A stretch of DNA of 25,856 bases, from assembly GCA_900552455.1 (NCBI GenBank), contig URZX01000029.1, positions 1-25,856 on the forward strand. The letters run 5' to 3'. Source of the stretch: an uncultured Peptococcaceae bacterium (GTDB lineage: Bacteria > Bacillota > Peptococcia > Peptococcales > Peptococcaceae). Positions within the stretch are counted from its first letter, which is position 1. Each line of letters starts with the position of its first letter. The notes below the pieces were generated by a model. That model saw only the letters and a list, made by a program, of their open reading frames with translations, was not told where the DNA came from and did not search any database. A program made the position numbers and the translations under genes. This document shows positions 16,423 through 23,501 of this stretch, in pieces.

Positions 16423-17376
16423 ATGAATACAGATCATCTCAAATATCTGATTGAAATCAGCAAATCTTCGTCCCTTCAGCAAGCAAGCGAAAAACTTTTT
16501 GTCTCACCGCAGGCTCTCAGCAAGGCAATGGCAAATTTGGAATCGGAACTTGGCATGCCTCTACTCGTGCGCTCATACAATGGCGTTCGATTAACTGTCA
16601 ATGGTTGGTGGCTTGTAGAACTTTCATCAAAATATCTTGATGCTATTGAAGAACGCCAGGAGAATTATCTTAAATATCTGCACAAACTCGATCAAACGCC
16701 CGAAGGAAAACTTAATATTGCTGTCAATCATTGTGGTATGGATACCAATCCCATCTATTCTTTTATATCACAATTGGAAAGCACTACACCATCACTCACA
16801 ATTAATATCCACGACGCTTCATATACGGCATTCATGGAGCAATTAAAAAATAAAGAATCAAATATTGGTTTGTCTTACCGCATAAAGTACCATCAAAGCT
16901 ATGTTAATGATTTTGATCCTACCCTTCTCTGGATTCCACTGCAAACCACACCCTTATACCTTATGGCCAGTAAAAAACTGATCCCTAATCCTCCAAAAAG
17001 CATCAGTTTGAAAAAGGCACTGCAATATCCACTATGCTCTTTTGAGCTTGAAGCTGCCATCTGGCAAAACACAGTTGATAAACTCTTTCACTCAGAAGCC
17101 GAATGCCCCGTCATCAACCATTGGGGTATATTTCAATCACATATCGAAAATGGCTACTACACTACACTAACAACAATTCCAAAAAATACCACCCAACCAG
17201 TAAACGCAGCGCCTAACACATCTTTAATAGAAATTCGTGATGACATTCAAGTCGTCTTTGGCTATTTTCGCCCTACTAACGATCTGGACCTAACCGCCAA
17301 TGCCACATTTTTCATCCGACAACTTGAGGAATATCTGCGTGAACAAAACGCAGAAAAAACAAAGCACACAAAATGA
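16423..17376 (+). CDS. LysR-type transcriptional regulator (copy 2)
   Basis: LysR-type regulator paralogous to that at 13218-14162. The winged helix at the N-terminus reads MNTDHLKYLIEISKSSSLQQ, then ASEKLFVSPQALSKAMANLE; the effector-binding part begins at EGKLNIAVNHCGMD. I start it at the ATG at 16423, not the in-frame ATG at 16417, because GGAGGA ends right at 16416 and leaves proper spacing only for the later codon, and because MNTD then matches the paralogue. Length 317. It is divergent from phosphodiesterase copy 2 and probably controls it. The two regulators keep similar DNA-binding halves but differ more in the effector halves, which suggests related but distinct inducers. Confidence 0.92.
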   Translation: MNTDHLKYLIEISKSSSLQQASEKLFVSPQALSKAMANLESELGMPLLVRSYNGVRLTVNGWWLVELSSKYLDAIEERQENYLKYLHKLDQTPEGKLNIAVNHCGMDTNPIYSFISQLESTTPSLTINIHDASYTAFMEQLKNKESNIGLSYRIKYHQSYVNDFDPTLLWIPLQTTPLYLMASKKLIPNPPKSISLKKALQYPLCSFELEAAIWQNTVDKLFHSEAECPVINHWGIFQSHIENGYYTTLTTIPKNTTQPVNAAPNTSLIEIRDDIQVVFGYFRPTNDLDLTANATFFIRQLEEYLREQNAEKTKHTK

Positions 17377-17386
17377 TCTACCAATA

Positions 17387-17424
17387 AAAAAGATCCTCTC
17401 GCAGTTGAAAGGATCTTTCTTTTT
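17387..17424. terminator. Bidirectional terminator between LysR 2 and the SLH gene
   Basis: AAAGATCCT (17389-17397) pairs with AGGATCTTT (17410-17418), flanked by A run upstream and CTTTTT downstream. It can end the LysR transcript and the convergent SLH-gene transcript, and marks the right edge of the AT-rich block. Confidence 0.8.
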
Positions 17425-17442
17425 ATGCAATTCTATCGCTGC

Positions 17443-19827
17443 TCACGCTTCTCCTTCTGGTTTCTCTGGCTGGAGGTCGCCTTCTGGTTTGGCTGGTTCG
17501 CCGTTATCGTCCAACTGACCGTTTGAGTTGTTATCTGGCAGAGCATTTTCTGCGCGCAGGAAACGCAGGAGGATGGCGGAGGCCTGGGCGCGGGTGGTGC
17601 TGCCCTGTGGGGCGAGGGTGGTTTCTGTCATGCCGCCGATGTAGCCTTTGTCGTTGGCCCAGAGGAGGACGTTGTCAAAACCGCTGCTGATGCTCGATGC
17701 ATCGGTGAAATTGTCGAGGGTGGCGTCGTCGCTGGTGGTGGTATCGTAGCCTTTATACGCTGCGTAGCGATAGAGAATGGCGGCGAACTGCTCGCGGGTG
17801 AGGGGGTCTTCTGGTCCGAAAAGGGTGTCGCTGTAGCCGCTGACGATATTGTTTTCTTTTGCCCAGTTTACAGCGTCGGCGTACCAAGCACCCGCGGCAA
17901 CGTCAGTGAAGCCGGCGTCGGTAGGTTTGGTGCTCGCATCTTCAAGACGATAGAGGATAGAAACGAGCATGGCGCGGTTGACGCTGAGTTCTGGCGAAAA
18001 GGTATCGCTGGAGGTGCCGGTCATAAGGCCGGCGCTATAGATATCTGCGATATCCTGATAAGCCCAGTGGTCACTCGCTACATCGGTGAATGGCAGAGAG
18101 GTTTCGTCACCCGGTTTTGCTGGTGGTTTGTCGCCACCTGGCTGGTCGCCGCCCATGACGTCGTCACCGCCGGTTGGTTCCTGGATGGTGATGTCGTCGT
18201 TGCGATCATTGCCGGCGTTCGTGCCAAATTCTGTGTTGGTGGTATAAGCGACGTCAAAATCGTCGCGATCGATGACGGTGGCGTTCAGCGAATTGTCGTC
18301 GCTGGTGGTGACGGTGGTGTCATAGCTGCCGGTGACGGTGACGGTCACGTCGCTTTCTCCGCTGGCGAGGATATTGCCGCTGGCATCCTTGACGCTCACG
18401 CTCTTTCCATCCTGGTCGACGAGCTTGCCGCCGTCGGCGATGTGGAGATTTGTGACGGTGGAATCTGCTGTCACGATCCACGAAGCGTCGCCATCAATGC
18501 TGACGCTGATCGGTGCGTCGCTCTGTTCAGAAGCAGCGGCGTTTTCGCTGATGGTGGTGGCACCGGTGTAGGTGGTGCCATCCAGCAGATAGAGGTCGAG
18601 GCTGGAGATGGTATCGACGTCGATATTTCCGGCGAGCTCCTGATCAAGCCCGGTGAAGGTGACATCGGCACCATTTTTCCCTGGCGTGCCCCAGTTGTTC
18701 GCATCGTTCCCGCCGATGGTGAGCAGATTTGCTGCGTCGCTGTCAAAATCCAGGGCGGTGTTTTTGAGCACAACGTTGGCGGTGGTGTTCGTCAGATAGA
18801 ACATGCTGCCTTCTTGAATGTCGCTTGCGAGGGTGGAATTTTCTGCTTCAAATTCTGCGGTCTCGCCAGTGGCAGCCTCGGCATCACCGGACGTGGACTG
18901 ATAAATGATCACGCCGTTTGCGACAGGATCGCTGGCGGTTTTGCCGGTGACTTCGCTGGTGAGCTGAGAATTTTTGATAAGAATGGTGTTGAGCCCTTCC
19001 ATACCGGCGATCTGGCTGCCGGTGGCGGTGCCTTTCACATTGTCCACCTGCACATTGCCGGTGGAATACAGGAGCGGCGAGCCGCTGCCAGCGGTGAAAA
19101 GGCTGGAATTCGTCAGCGAGATATTGCCGCCGCCACGGTCGGTCGCAAGCACTGCGGAATGATCGCCGGCGGTGGAGATTGCAAGCAGATTGCCGATCAC
19201 GGTGCCACCATAGGTGGCGTCAAGCCCGCGGGAATTGCTGGCGGAGGTGACGATGGTGTTGTTGTTCGCGTAAACGGTGCCGCCGTCGGTGGCGAAAATG
19301 GCGTTGGAACCGGTGCTGTCTGCAGTGAGCTTGGAATCGGCGACTTTGATCACAGAATCATCGTTCACAGAAAGCAGGATCGAGTTGATGCCGTAGAAAT
19401 TGCAGTTGTCGCCATTGGTGTCGCTGCCGCTCTTGTCGAGGGTAGCGTCGGTGAGGGTCAGGCTGCCGCCATTTTGCACCAATCCGACGTTTTGGTCGAC
19501 AGTTTCGGTAGAAATGGTTTCGCCATCGCGCGTCACTTCTTCGCCGTCAGCAGTGACTGCACCTGAAAGCTCGCCGGTGTAGTCATATTCCATGGTATCC
19601 GCGCCGCCTGGCTTGGCTGGTGGCTGTTCGCCAGGTTTTCCGCCATCTGGCGGCGTTGGCTGCTGGTCGCCTGGTGGTTTTTCCGGTGGCTGGTCGCCGC
19701 CAGGCTGCACAGTTGCTACATTATCGCTGCTGTCAGCTGCGAGCACAACGCCTGGCGCGATCGATGTCGCAGTCAGCGCCGCCAGAAGCACAGCGGCAGT
19801 TAATTTCTTAGATGAAGGGAAATTCAA
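17443..19827 (-). CDS. Secreted SLH-domain surface protein with beta-helix-like body
   Basis: Exported cell-wall-attached protein, 794 residues. I place the start at the TTG at 19827: AGAGGTG lies 6 bases upstream and the product begins with a classical signal peptide (NFPSSKK, hydrophobic core, cleavage near VLA-A at 30). An earlier in-frame codon at 19890 would add 21 residues in front of the signal without a ribosome site. Residues about 40-75 are Pro/Gly/Lys-rich (PPEKPPGDQQPTPPDGG). About 80-560 is Asn/Thr/Ser/Asp-rich with repeated short strands (NNNTIVTSAS, LTNSSLFTAGS, IKNSQLTSE), typical of a right-handed beta helix. A second Pro/Gly linker precedes three SLH repeats (about 578-627, 638-690, 706-760) that bind secondary cell-wall polymer. 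A charged Pro-rich tail echoes the linkers. Possible adhesin or glycan-binding protein; no catalytic motif recognised. Confidence 0.9.
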   Translation of the reverse strand: MNFPSSKKLTAAVLLAALTATSIAPGVVLAADSSDNVATVQPGGDQPPEKPPGDQQPTPPDGGKPGEQPPAKPGGADTMEYDYTGELSGAVTADGEEVTRDGETISTETVDQNVGLVQNGGSLTLTDATLDKSGSDTNGDNCNFYGINSILLSVNDDSVIKVADSKLTADSTGSNAIFATDGGTVYANNNTIVTSASNSRGLDATYGGTVIGNLLAISTAGDHSAVLATDRGGGNISLTNSSLFTAGSGSPLLYSTGNVQVDNVKGTATGSQIAGMEGLNTILIKNSQLTSEVTGKTASDPVANGVIIYQSTSGDAEAATGETAEFEAENSTLASDIQEGSMFYLTNTTANVVLKNTALDFDSDAANLLTIGGNDANNWGTPGKNGADVTFTGLDQELAGNIDVDTISSLDLYLLDGTTYTGATTISENAAASEQSDAPISVSIDGDASWIVTADSTVTNLHIADGGKLVDQDGKSVSVKDASGNILASGESDVTVTVTGSYDTTVTTSDDNSLNATVIDRDDFDVAYTTNTEFGTNAGNDRNDDITIQEPTGGDDVMGGDQPGGDKPPAKPGDETSLPFTDVASDHWAYQDIADIYSAGLMTGTSSDTFSPELSVNRAMLVSILYRLEDASTKPTDAGFTDVAAGAWYADAVNWAKENNIVSGYSDTLFGPEDPLTREQFAAILYRYAAYKGYDTTTSDDATLDNFTDASSISSGFDNVLLWANDKGYIGGMTETTLAPQGSTTRAQASAILLRFLRAENALPDNNSNGQLDDNGEPAKPEGDLQPEKPEGEA

Positions 19828-19982
19828 ATCTATGCACCTCTTTCTTGTATGCAGGGTTCTTATTACGGTCCCTATCTTAGGCGCTCGCACTTAACGCAAC
19901 CTTAAAATCGCTGGTGACTGGCCCAGCTGTTAATTTTTCAAGAGAGAGATGACGACGCGGGGACAAAAATATCCACAAATAT

Positions 19983-19990
19983 GCTATACT
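19983..19990 (+). promoter_or_regulatory. Extended -10 promoter of the first cupin gene
   Basis: GCTATACT preceded by T gives an extended -10 (TGCTATACT, core 19985-19990) 26 bases before the start codon. The -35 is weak (GGGACA, spacing 19). Confidence 0.5.
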
Positions 19991-20016
19991 GAACGCATTA
20001 AAGGAGGCGAGCAACC

Positions 20017-20382
20017 ATGATCATCCACAAAAACGAACGGCCGCAGGAAACGCACGAAAACTACAGCGGCGGCAGCGGGCGCATCACATTCACGGCGCTT
20101 TTGCCAGACGAGGCGCTCTTAAAAAACGAGGGCCGCTTTTTCAAAACGATGGCATTTGCGCCGGGCGCAAGCATCGGCGAGCACGCGCACGACGGCAACA
20201 TTGCGCTCTATGTTGTGCTCGCCGGAAACGGATTCGCTGTGGACGACGGCATTGAGCATCCGGTTTCAGCCGGCGATGTGCTCTACACGACCGACGGCGG
20301 CACGCACGGCATCCGCGACGCGGGAGCAGGCGATCTCGTTGTGCTCGGCTGTGTGCTGTTGGAAAATCGTGCCGCAAAATGA
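20017..20382 (+). CDS. Single-domain cupin protein (copy 1, altered metal site)
   Basis: Small cytoplasmic cupin-2 protein, 121 residues, function unknown. Cupin motif 1 appears as GASIGEHAHDGNIALYVVLAGNG: both metal-type histidines (HAH) are present, but the Glu expected a few residues later is replaced (IALY). Motif 2 is PVSAGDVLYTTDGGTHGIRDAG with its His kept. The next gene is a tandem paralogue that keeps the Glu. AAAGGAGG precedes the start. The loss of Glu may change the metal bound or remove catalysis. Such stand-alone cupins can be small isomerases, dioxygenases or ligand-binding proteins; nothing here decides. Confidence 0.88.
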   Translation: MIIHKNERPQETHENYSGGSGRITFTALLPDEALLKNEGRFFKTMAFAPGASIGEHAHDGNIALYVVLAGNGFAVDDGIEHPVSAGDVLYTTDGGTHGIRDAGAGDLVVLGCVLLENRAAK

Positions 20383-20403
20383 ATGCACGCACGCGACAAA
20401 CGT

Positions 20404-20439
20404 GGTATACTAGAGAAAGATTTTCAGGAGGTGTATACC
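20404..20439 (+). promoter_or_regulatory. Inverted repeat enclosing the second cupin's ribosome site
   Basis: GGTATAC (20404-20410) and GTATACC (20433-20439) form a perfect 7-base inverted repeat around the AGGAGG ribosome site. The left arm overlaps a -10 element TATACT (20406-20411). Transcripts from the upstream cupin could fold and hide the ribosome site; transcripts from the local promoter would lack the left arm. Confidence 0.5.
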
Positions 20440-20440
20440 A

Positions 20441-20800
20441 ATGATCATTCGTAACAACGACCTGCCACGCGAAGACATCGAAGGCTACGCCGGCGGTCAG
20501 GGCGTGCTGGAATTCACCACGCTCGTGCCAACGGAGCTTCTCAAAGATGAAGCCAAACTCTTCAAGGTCATCCGCTTCCAGCCAGGCGCTGGTCTCGGCG
20601 AACACGCTCACGTGGACAATTTTGAAGTCTACTATATTCTCGGCGGCCACGGCATCGCTGTCGACGACGGCAAAGAAGTTGCTGTGACCACTGGCGATGT
20701 GGTCTACACGGCTGACGGCGCATCCCACAGCATTCGCGACGCTGGCGACGGCGATCTGGTGATGCTGGCTTGCGTCATCTACGAAAACAAAGCTGAATAA
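20441..20800 (+). CDS. Single-domain cupin protein (copy 2)
   Basis: Cupin-2 family protein of 119 residues, paralogous to the gene just upstream (shared MII.N...P, GEHAH, VDDG, SIRDAG/GIRDAG segments). Motif 1 is intact: GEHAHVDNFEVYYILGGHG with His, His and Glu; motif 2 is TTGDVVYTADGASHSIRDAG with the last metal His. It should bind one divalent metal in the barrel. AGGAGG precedes the ATG, and a local -10 exists, so it can be expressed with or apart from copy 1. A strong terminator follows. Substrate unknown. Confidence 0.9.
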   Translation: MIIRNNDLPREDIEGYAGGQGVLEFTTLVPTELLKDEAKLFKVIRFQPGAGLGEHAHVDNFEVYYILGGHGIAVDDGKEVAVTTGDVVYTADGASHSIRDAGDGDLVMLACVIYENKAE

Positions 20801-20820
20801 AAATCTTTACGCACAACAAT

Positions 20821-20870
20821 GCCGAAGGGCGACGCTTTACTGTTGAAAGCGTCGCCCTTCGGCGTTTATT
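20821..20870. terminator. Terminator after the cupin pair
   Basis: A perfect 18-base-pair GC-rich stem (20821-20838 with 20846-20863), 7-base loop, followed by GTTTATTTATT. It ends the cupin operon and probably also the convergent HxlR transcript. Confidence 0.9.
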
Positions 20871-21202
20871 TATTCTGTAGTCCTCTTTTCCTTATAATCC
20901 ATGCCCCAGTCCATCATTGCGTCGAGAATGGGCTTGAGACTTTCGCCCAGCTCGGTAAGGCTGTACTCGACGCGCGGCGGCACTTCGGCGTACACTTCGC
21001 GGTGCACGAGGCCGTCGCTCTCCATGGCGCGCAGCTGCTGCGTCAACACTTTCTGCGAAACGCTGCCGATGGAGCGCTTGAGCTCGCCGAAACGTTTCGT
21101 GCCATCCAGCAGATCGCGCAGAATGAGCACCTTCCATTTGTTACCGATGAGCAGGAGCGTGGTCTCCACCGGACATGGCGGCAGGGTTTCTTTATCTGGC
21201 AT
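20870..21202 (-). CDS. HxlR-family winged-helix regulator
   Basis: DNA-binding regulator of the HxlR/YodB type, 110 residues. Clear family features: [20 protein letters not shown] at the N-terminus, then [32 protein letters not shown], the wing [21 protein letters not shown], and a C-terminal dimer helix. Cys10 is the only cysteine and matches the N-terminal redox- or electrophile-sensing Cys of YodB-like members, so control by quinone, aldehyde or disulfide stress is plausible. Divergent from the operon at 21342-25153, which it probably represses or activates. GGGAGA lies upstream of the start. Confidence 0.93.
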   Translation of the reverse strand: MPDKETLPPCPVETTLLLIGNKWKVLILRDLLDGTKRFGELKRSIGSVSQKVLTQQLRAMESDGLVHREVYAEVPPRVEYSLTELGESLKPILDAMMDWGMDYKEKRTTE

Positions 21203-21240
21203 AAGGCTTCATCTCCCAATGGTTACTTTTTAGTTCCTAC

Positions 21241-21256
21241 AGCACTTTATTGTGCT
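21241..21256. promoter_or_regulatory. Candidate HxlR operator
   Basis: AGCAC-TTTATT-GTGCT is a perfect inverted repeat in the HxlR/operon divergent region, ending 4 bases before the -35 of the operon promoter. A second, weaker dyad (ACT-TTTT-AGT, about 21225-21234) lies beside it. Binding is inferred from position. Confidence 0.45.
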
Positions 21257-21259
21257 TAC

Positions 21260-21288
21260 TTCACAAATGATCGTTGCCATCTTATAGT
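21260..21288 (+). promoter_or_regulatory. Promoter of the flavoprotein-OpuF-sirtuin operon
   Basis: TTCACA (21260-21265), a 17-base spacer and TATAGT (21283-21288) lie about 55 bases upstream of the first gene, directly after the candidate HxlR operator. Confidence 0.6.
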
Positions 21289-21341
21289 ATCAGTATAACG
21301 ACGGGCCGTCAAGGCGGCTGAGAAAACAGGAGGAATTTTTC

Positions 21342-21959
21342 ATGACTTTACAAGATTGCCTGAACATTCTTTTCGACGTAAAAAACGCGTCCATGGCGAC
21401 GGTGGACGAAAACGGCGCGCCACAGGTGCGCATCATCGACATCATGCTCTGCGAAAACGACACGCTCTATTTCTGCACCGCCCGCGGCAAGGATTTCTAC
21501 CGCGAGCTGCGCGCCACTGGCCGCGTCGCGATGACTGGGATGAACGACAACTGGCAGATGATCCGTATTTCCGGCACGGTGAAACGTCTCGACGACCAGA
21601 AATACTGGATCGACCGCATTTTTGACGCCAACGCAGCGATCGCCAATCTCTACAAGGGCGAACGTCGCTACATTCTCGAAGCGTTTTGTCTCGACAGCGC
21701 CGACGTGGAATTTTTCGATCTCGGCCAGGAACCGATCAATCGCGAGCGCTTCCGTCTCGGCAGCGCTGAGATTCCGCCGAAAGGATTTCACATCACCGAC
21801 GCCTGCGTAGCTTGCGGAAAATGCGCCAGCGCCTGCCCACAGAGCTGCATCGCCCCAGGCACGCCATACGTCATCGCGCCGGAGCACTGTCTGCATTGCG
21901 GACTCTGCGCAGAAACCTGCCCGGTCGGCGCCATTGAACGCTTAGGAGAGCAGCCATGA
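21342..21959 (+). CDS. Flavin-binding (PNPOx-like) domain fused to 2x[4Fe-4S] ferredoxin
   Basis: Cytoplasmic redox protein of 205 residues. Residues 1-135 form a split-barrel flavin-binding domain of the pyridoxamine-phosphate-oxidase-like type (SMATVDENGAPQVRIID, LYFCTARGKDFYREL, RVAMTGM). Residues 150-200 hold two ferredoxin sites: Cys155, 158, 161, 165 and Cys183, 186, 189, 193, each ending in CP. It should pass electrons between ferredoxin-type clusters and bound FMN or another flavin; the substrate is unknown. First gene of the HxlR-linked operon; its end overlaps the OpuF permease gene by ATGA. AGGAGGAA precedes the start. The fusion is known in anaerobes, but its link to a betaine-type transporter is unusual. 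Confidence 0.9.
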   Translation: MTLQDCLNILFDVKNASMATVDENGAPQVRIIDIMLCENDTLYFCTARGKDFYRELRATGRVAMTGMNDNWQMIRISGTVKRLDDQKYWIDRIFDANAAIANLYKGERRYILEAFCLDSADVEFFDLGQEPINRERFRLGSAEIPPKGFHITDACVACGKCASACPQSCIAPGTPYVIAPEHCLHCGLCAETCPVGAIERLGEQP

Positions 21960-23488
21960 TCAGAGAAATGCTGCAGCTTTTCACCAGCCGCTGGGATTTT
22001 TTCGCGGAGCTCCTCGCTGAACACATCGCGATCTCCCTGGCGGCGATCCTCATCGCCATCATCATCGGCGGCGCTGCCGGTATCCTCATCAGCGAATTCC
22101 AGCGCGCTGCCAAGCCAACGATGGCGGTGATCAATTTTCTCTACACGATCCCGTCGATCTCGATGCTCGGTTTTCTCATTCCCTTCTCCGGCGTCGGCAA
22201 CGTCACAGCGGTGATCGCGCTGACGATCTACGCCCTCCTGCCGATGGTGCGCAACACGCACACAGGCATCACCGGCGTCGATCCGGCGATCCTGGAAGCA
22301 GCCACCGGCATGGGCAGCACGCCGGCGCAGGTGCTCGTCAAGATCAAGCTGCCGTTGGCAATGCCGGTGATCCTTTCCGGCATTCGCAGCATGGTGACGA
22401 TGACGATCGCCCTCGCCGGTATCGCATCGTTCATCGGCGCGGGGGGACTCGGCGTCGCGATCTATCGCGGCATCACCACGAACAACGCCGCCATGACGCT
22501 CTGCGGCAGTCTGCTCATCGCTGTCCTGGCGCTCGTCGTCGACGGGCTGCTCGGTCTGCTTGAGCGCCGACTGCAAAAGCGTCGCGCGCAGCGCCGCAAA
22601 AAATGCTGGCCAGCGCTCATCGCCCTCGTGCTGATCGTCGCTGTCGGCGGCACAGCGCTCTACTCCGGCCAGCGCGGCGACACCATCCACATCGCCACCA
22701 AGCCGATGACGGAGCAATACATCCTCGGCGAAATGCTCGACATTCTCATTGAGCAGGACACCGATCTCACCGTCGCGCTCACCCAGGGCGTGGGCGGCGG
22801 CACATCGAACATCATGCCTGGCATGGAAAATGGCGACTTTGATCTTTATCCGGAATACACTGGCACCGGCTGGAACACTGTGCTCAAAGAAACGAGCGTT
22901 TACAGCGAAGACAGGTTTAGCGATCTCAAACAGGCATACGCCGACGATTACGACATGCGCTGGATCGGCATGTACGGTTTCAACAACACCTATCGCCTCG
23001 CTGTAAACCGCAGCATCGCTGAGCAATACGATCTCGTCACCACCTCTGACCTTGCAGCGGTTGCAGGGGGCCTCACTTTCGGCGCTGAGTACGACTATTT
23101 TGAGCGCGAAGACGGCTACAACGCCGTCTGTCAGGCCTACGACATGCACTTCGGACAGACGATGGATCTCGATATCGGGCTCAAATATCAGGCGCTTTCG
23201 CAGGGACAGATCGACGCCACAGTCGTTTTCACCACCGACGGCCAGCTTTCGTCACCAGATGTGGTCGTGCTCGAAGACGATCTCAGCTTCTTCCCATCCT
23301 ATCTCTGCGGCAACGTTGTGCGCAATGATGTGCTGGATGCGCATCCCGAGCTCCGTGACGAGCTGGAAAAACTCGCCGGCACGATCAGCGATCAAGATAT
23401 GGCAGAAATGAACCAAGCCGTTGAAACCGACGGCCAGGAACCGCGCGAAGTCGCCGAGGATTTTCTGCGCGACCGCGATCTGATATAA
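21956..23488 (+). CDS. OpuF-type ABC permease fused to substrate-binding protein
   Basis: Membrane component of a quaternary-amine (glycine betaine, choline, carnitine) type ABC importer. Residues 1-205 are the permease with the EAA loop (EAATGMGSTPAQVLVKIKLP, from 114) and typical LYTIPSISMLGFLIP. A further membrane helix (about 217-236) anchors an extracellular binding domain at 243-510 of the OpuAC/ProX type (HIATKPMTEQYILGEML, GVGGGTSNIMPGMENGDFDL, PEYTGTGW). OpuF-type systems with this fusion are known from Bacillus and streptococci. The ATPase gene follows after 13 bases. Upstream overlap ATGA with the flavin/ferredoxin gene. The ligand is probably a compatible solute or related amine; osmotic use or catabolic use cannot be separated by sequence. 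Confidence 0.93.
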   Translation: MIREMLQLFTSRWDFFAELLAEHIAISLAAILIAIIIGGAAGILISEFQRAAKPTMAVINFLYTIPSISMLGFLIPFSGVGNVTAVIALTIYALLPMVRNTHTGITGVDPAILEAATGMGSTPAQVLVKIKLPLAMPVILSGIRSMVTMTIALAGIASFIGAGGLGVAIYRGITTNNAAMTLCGSLLIAVLALVVDGLLGLLERRLQKRRAQRRKKCWPALIALVLIVAVGGTALYSGQRGDTIHIATKPMTEQYILGEMLDILIEQDTDLTVALTQGVGGGTSNIMPGMENGDFDLYPEYTGTGWNTVLKETSVYSEDRFSDLKQAYADDYDMRWIGMYGFNNTYRLAVNRSIAEQYDLVTTSDLAAVAGGLTFGAEYDYFEREDGYNAVCQAYDMHFGQTMDLDIGLKYQALSQGQIDATVVFTTDGQLSSPDVVVLEDDLSFFPSYLCGNVVRNDVLDAHPELRDELEKLAGTISDQDMAEMNQAVETDGQEPREVAEDFLRDRDLI

Positions 23489-23501
23489 TAAGGAGGATCT
23501 C

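Noticed and set aside
18067..19566. 499-residue plus-strand open frame opposite the SLH gene
   Set aside because: Gly/Val/Ala/Asp/Ile-rich translation that mirrors the Thr/Asp/Ser-rich repeats of the SLH protein; no ribosome site or domain pattern.
17443..19827. Collagen-like or phage-tail origin for the SLH protein because of its Pro/Gly stretches
   Set aside because: No GxY periodicity; the stretches are short linkers and the SLH repeats clearly mark a cell-wall protein.
21788..23149. 453-residue minus-strand open frame opposite the OpuF permease
   Set aside because: His/Arg/Asp-rich translation typical of antisense frames; the plus strand holds a recognised transporter with operon overlaps.
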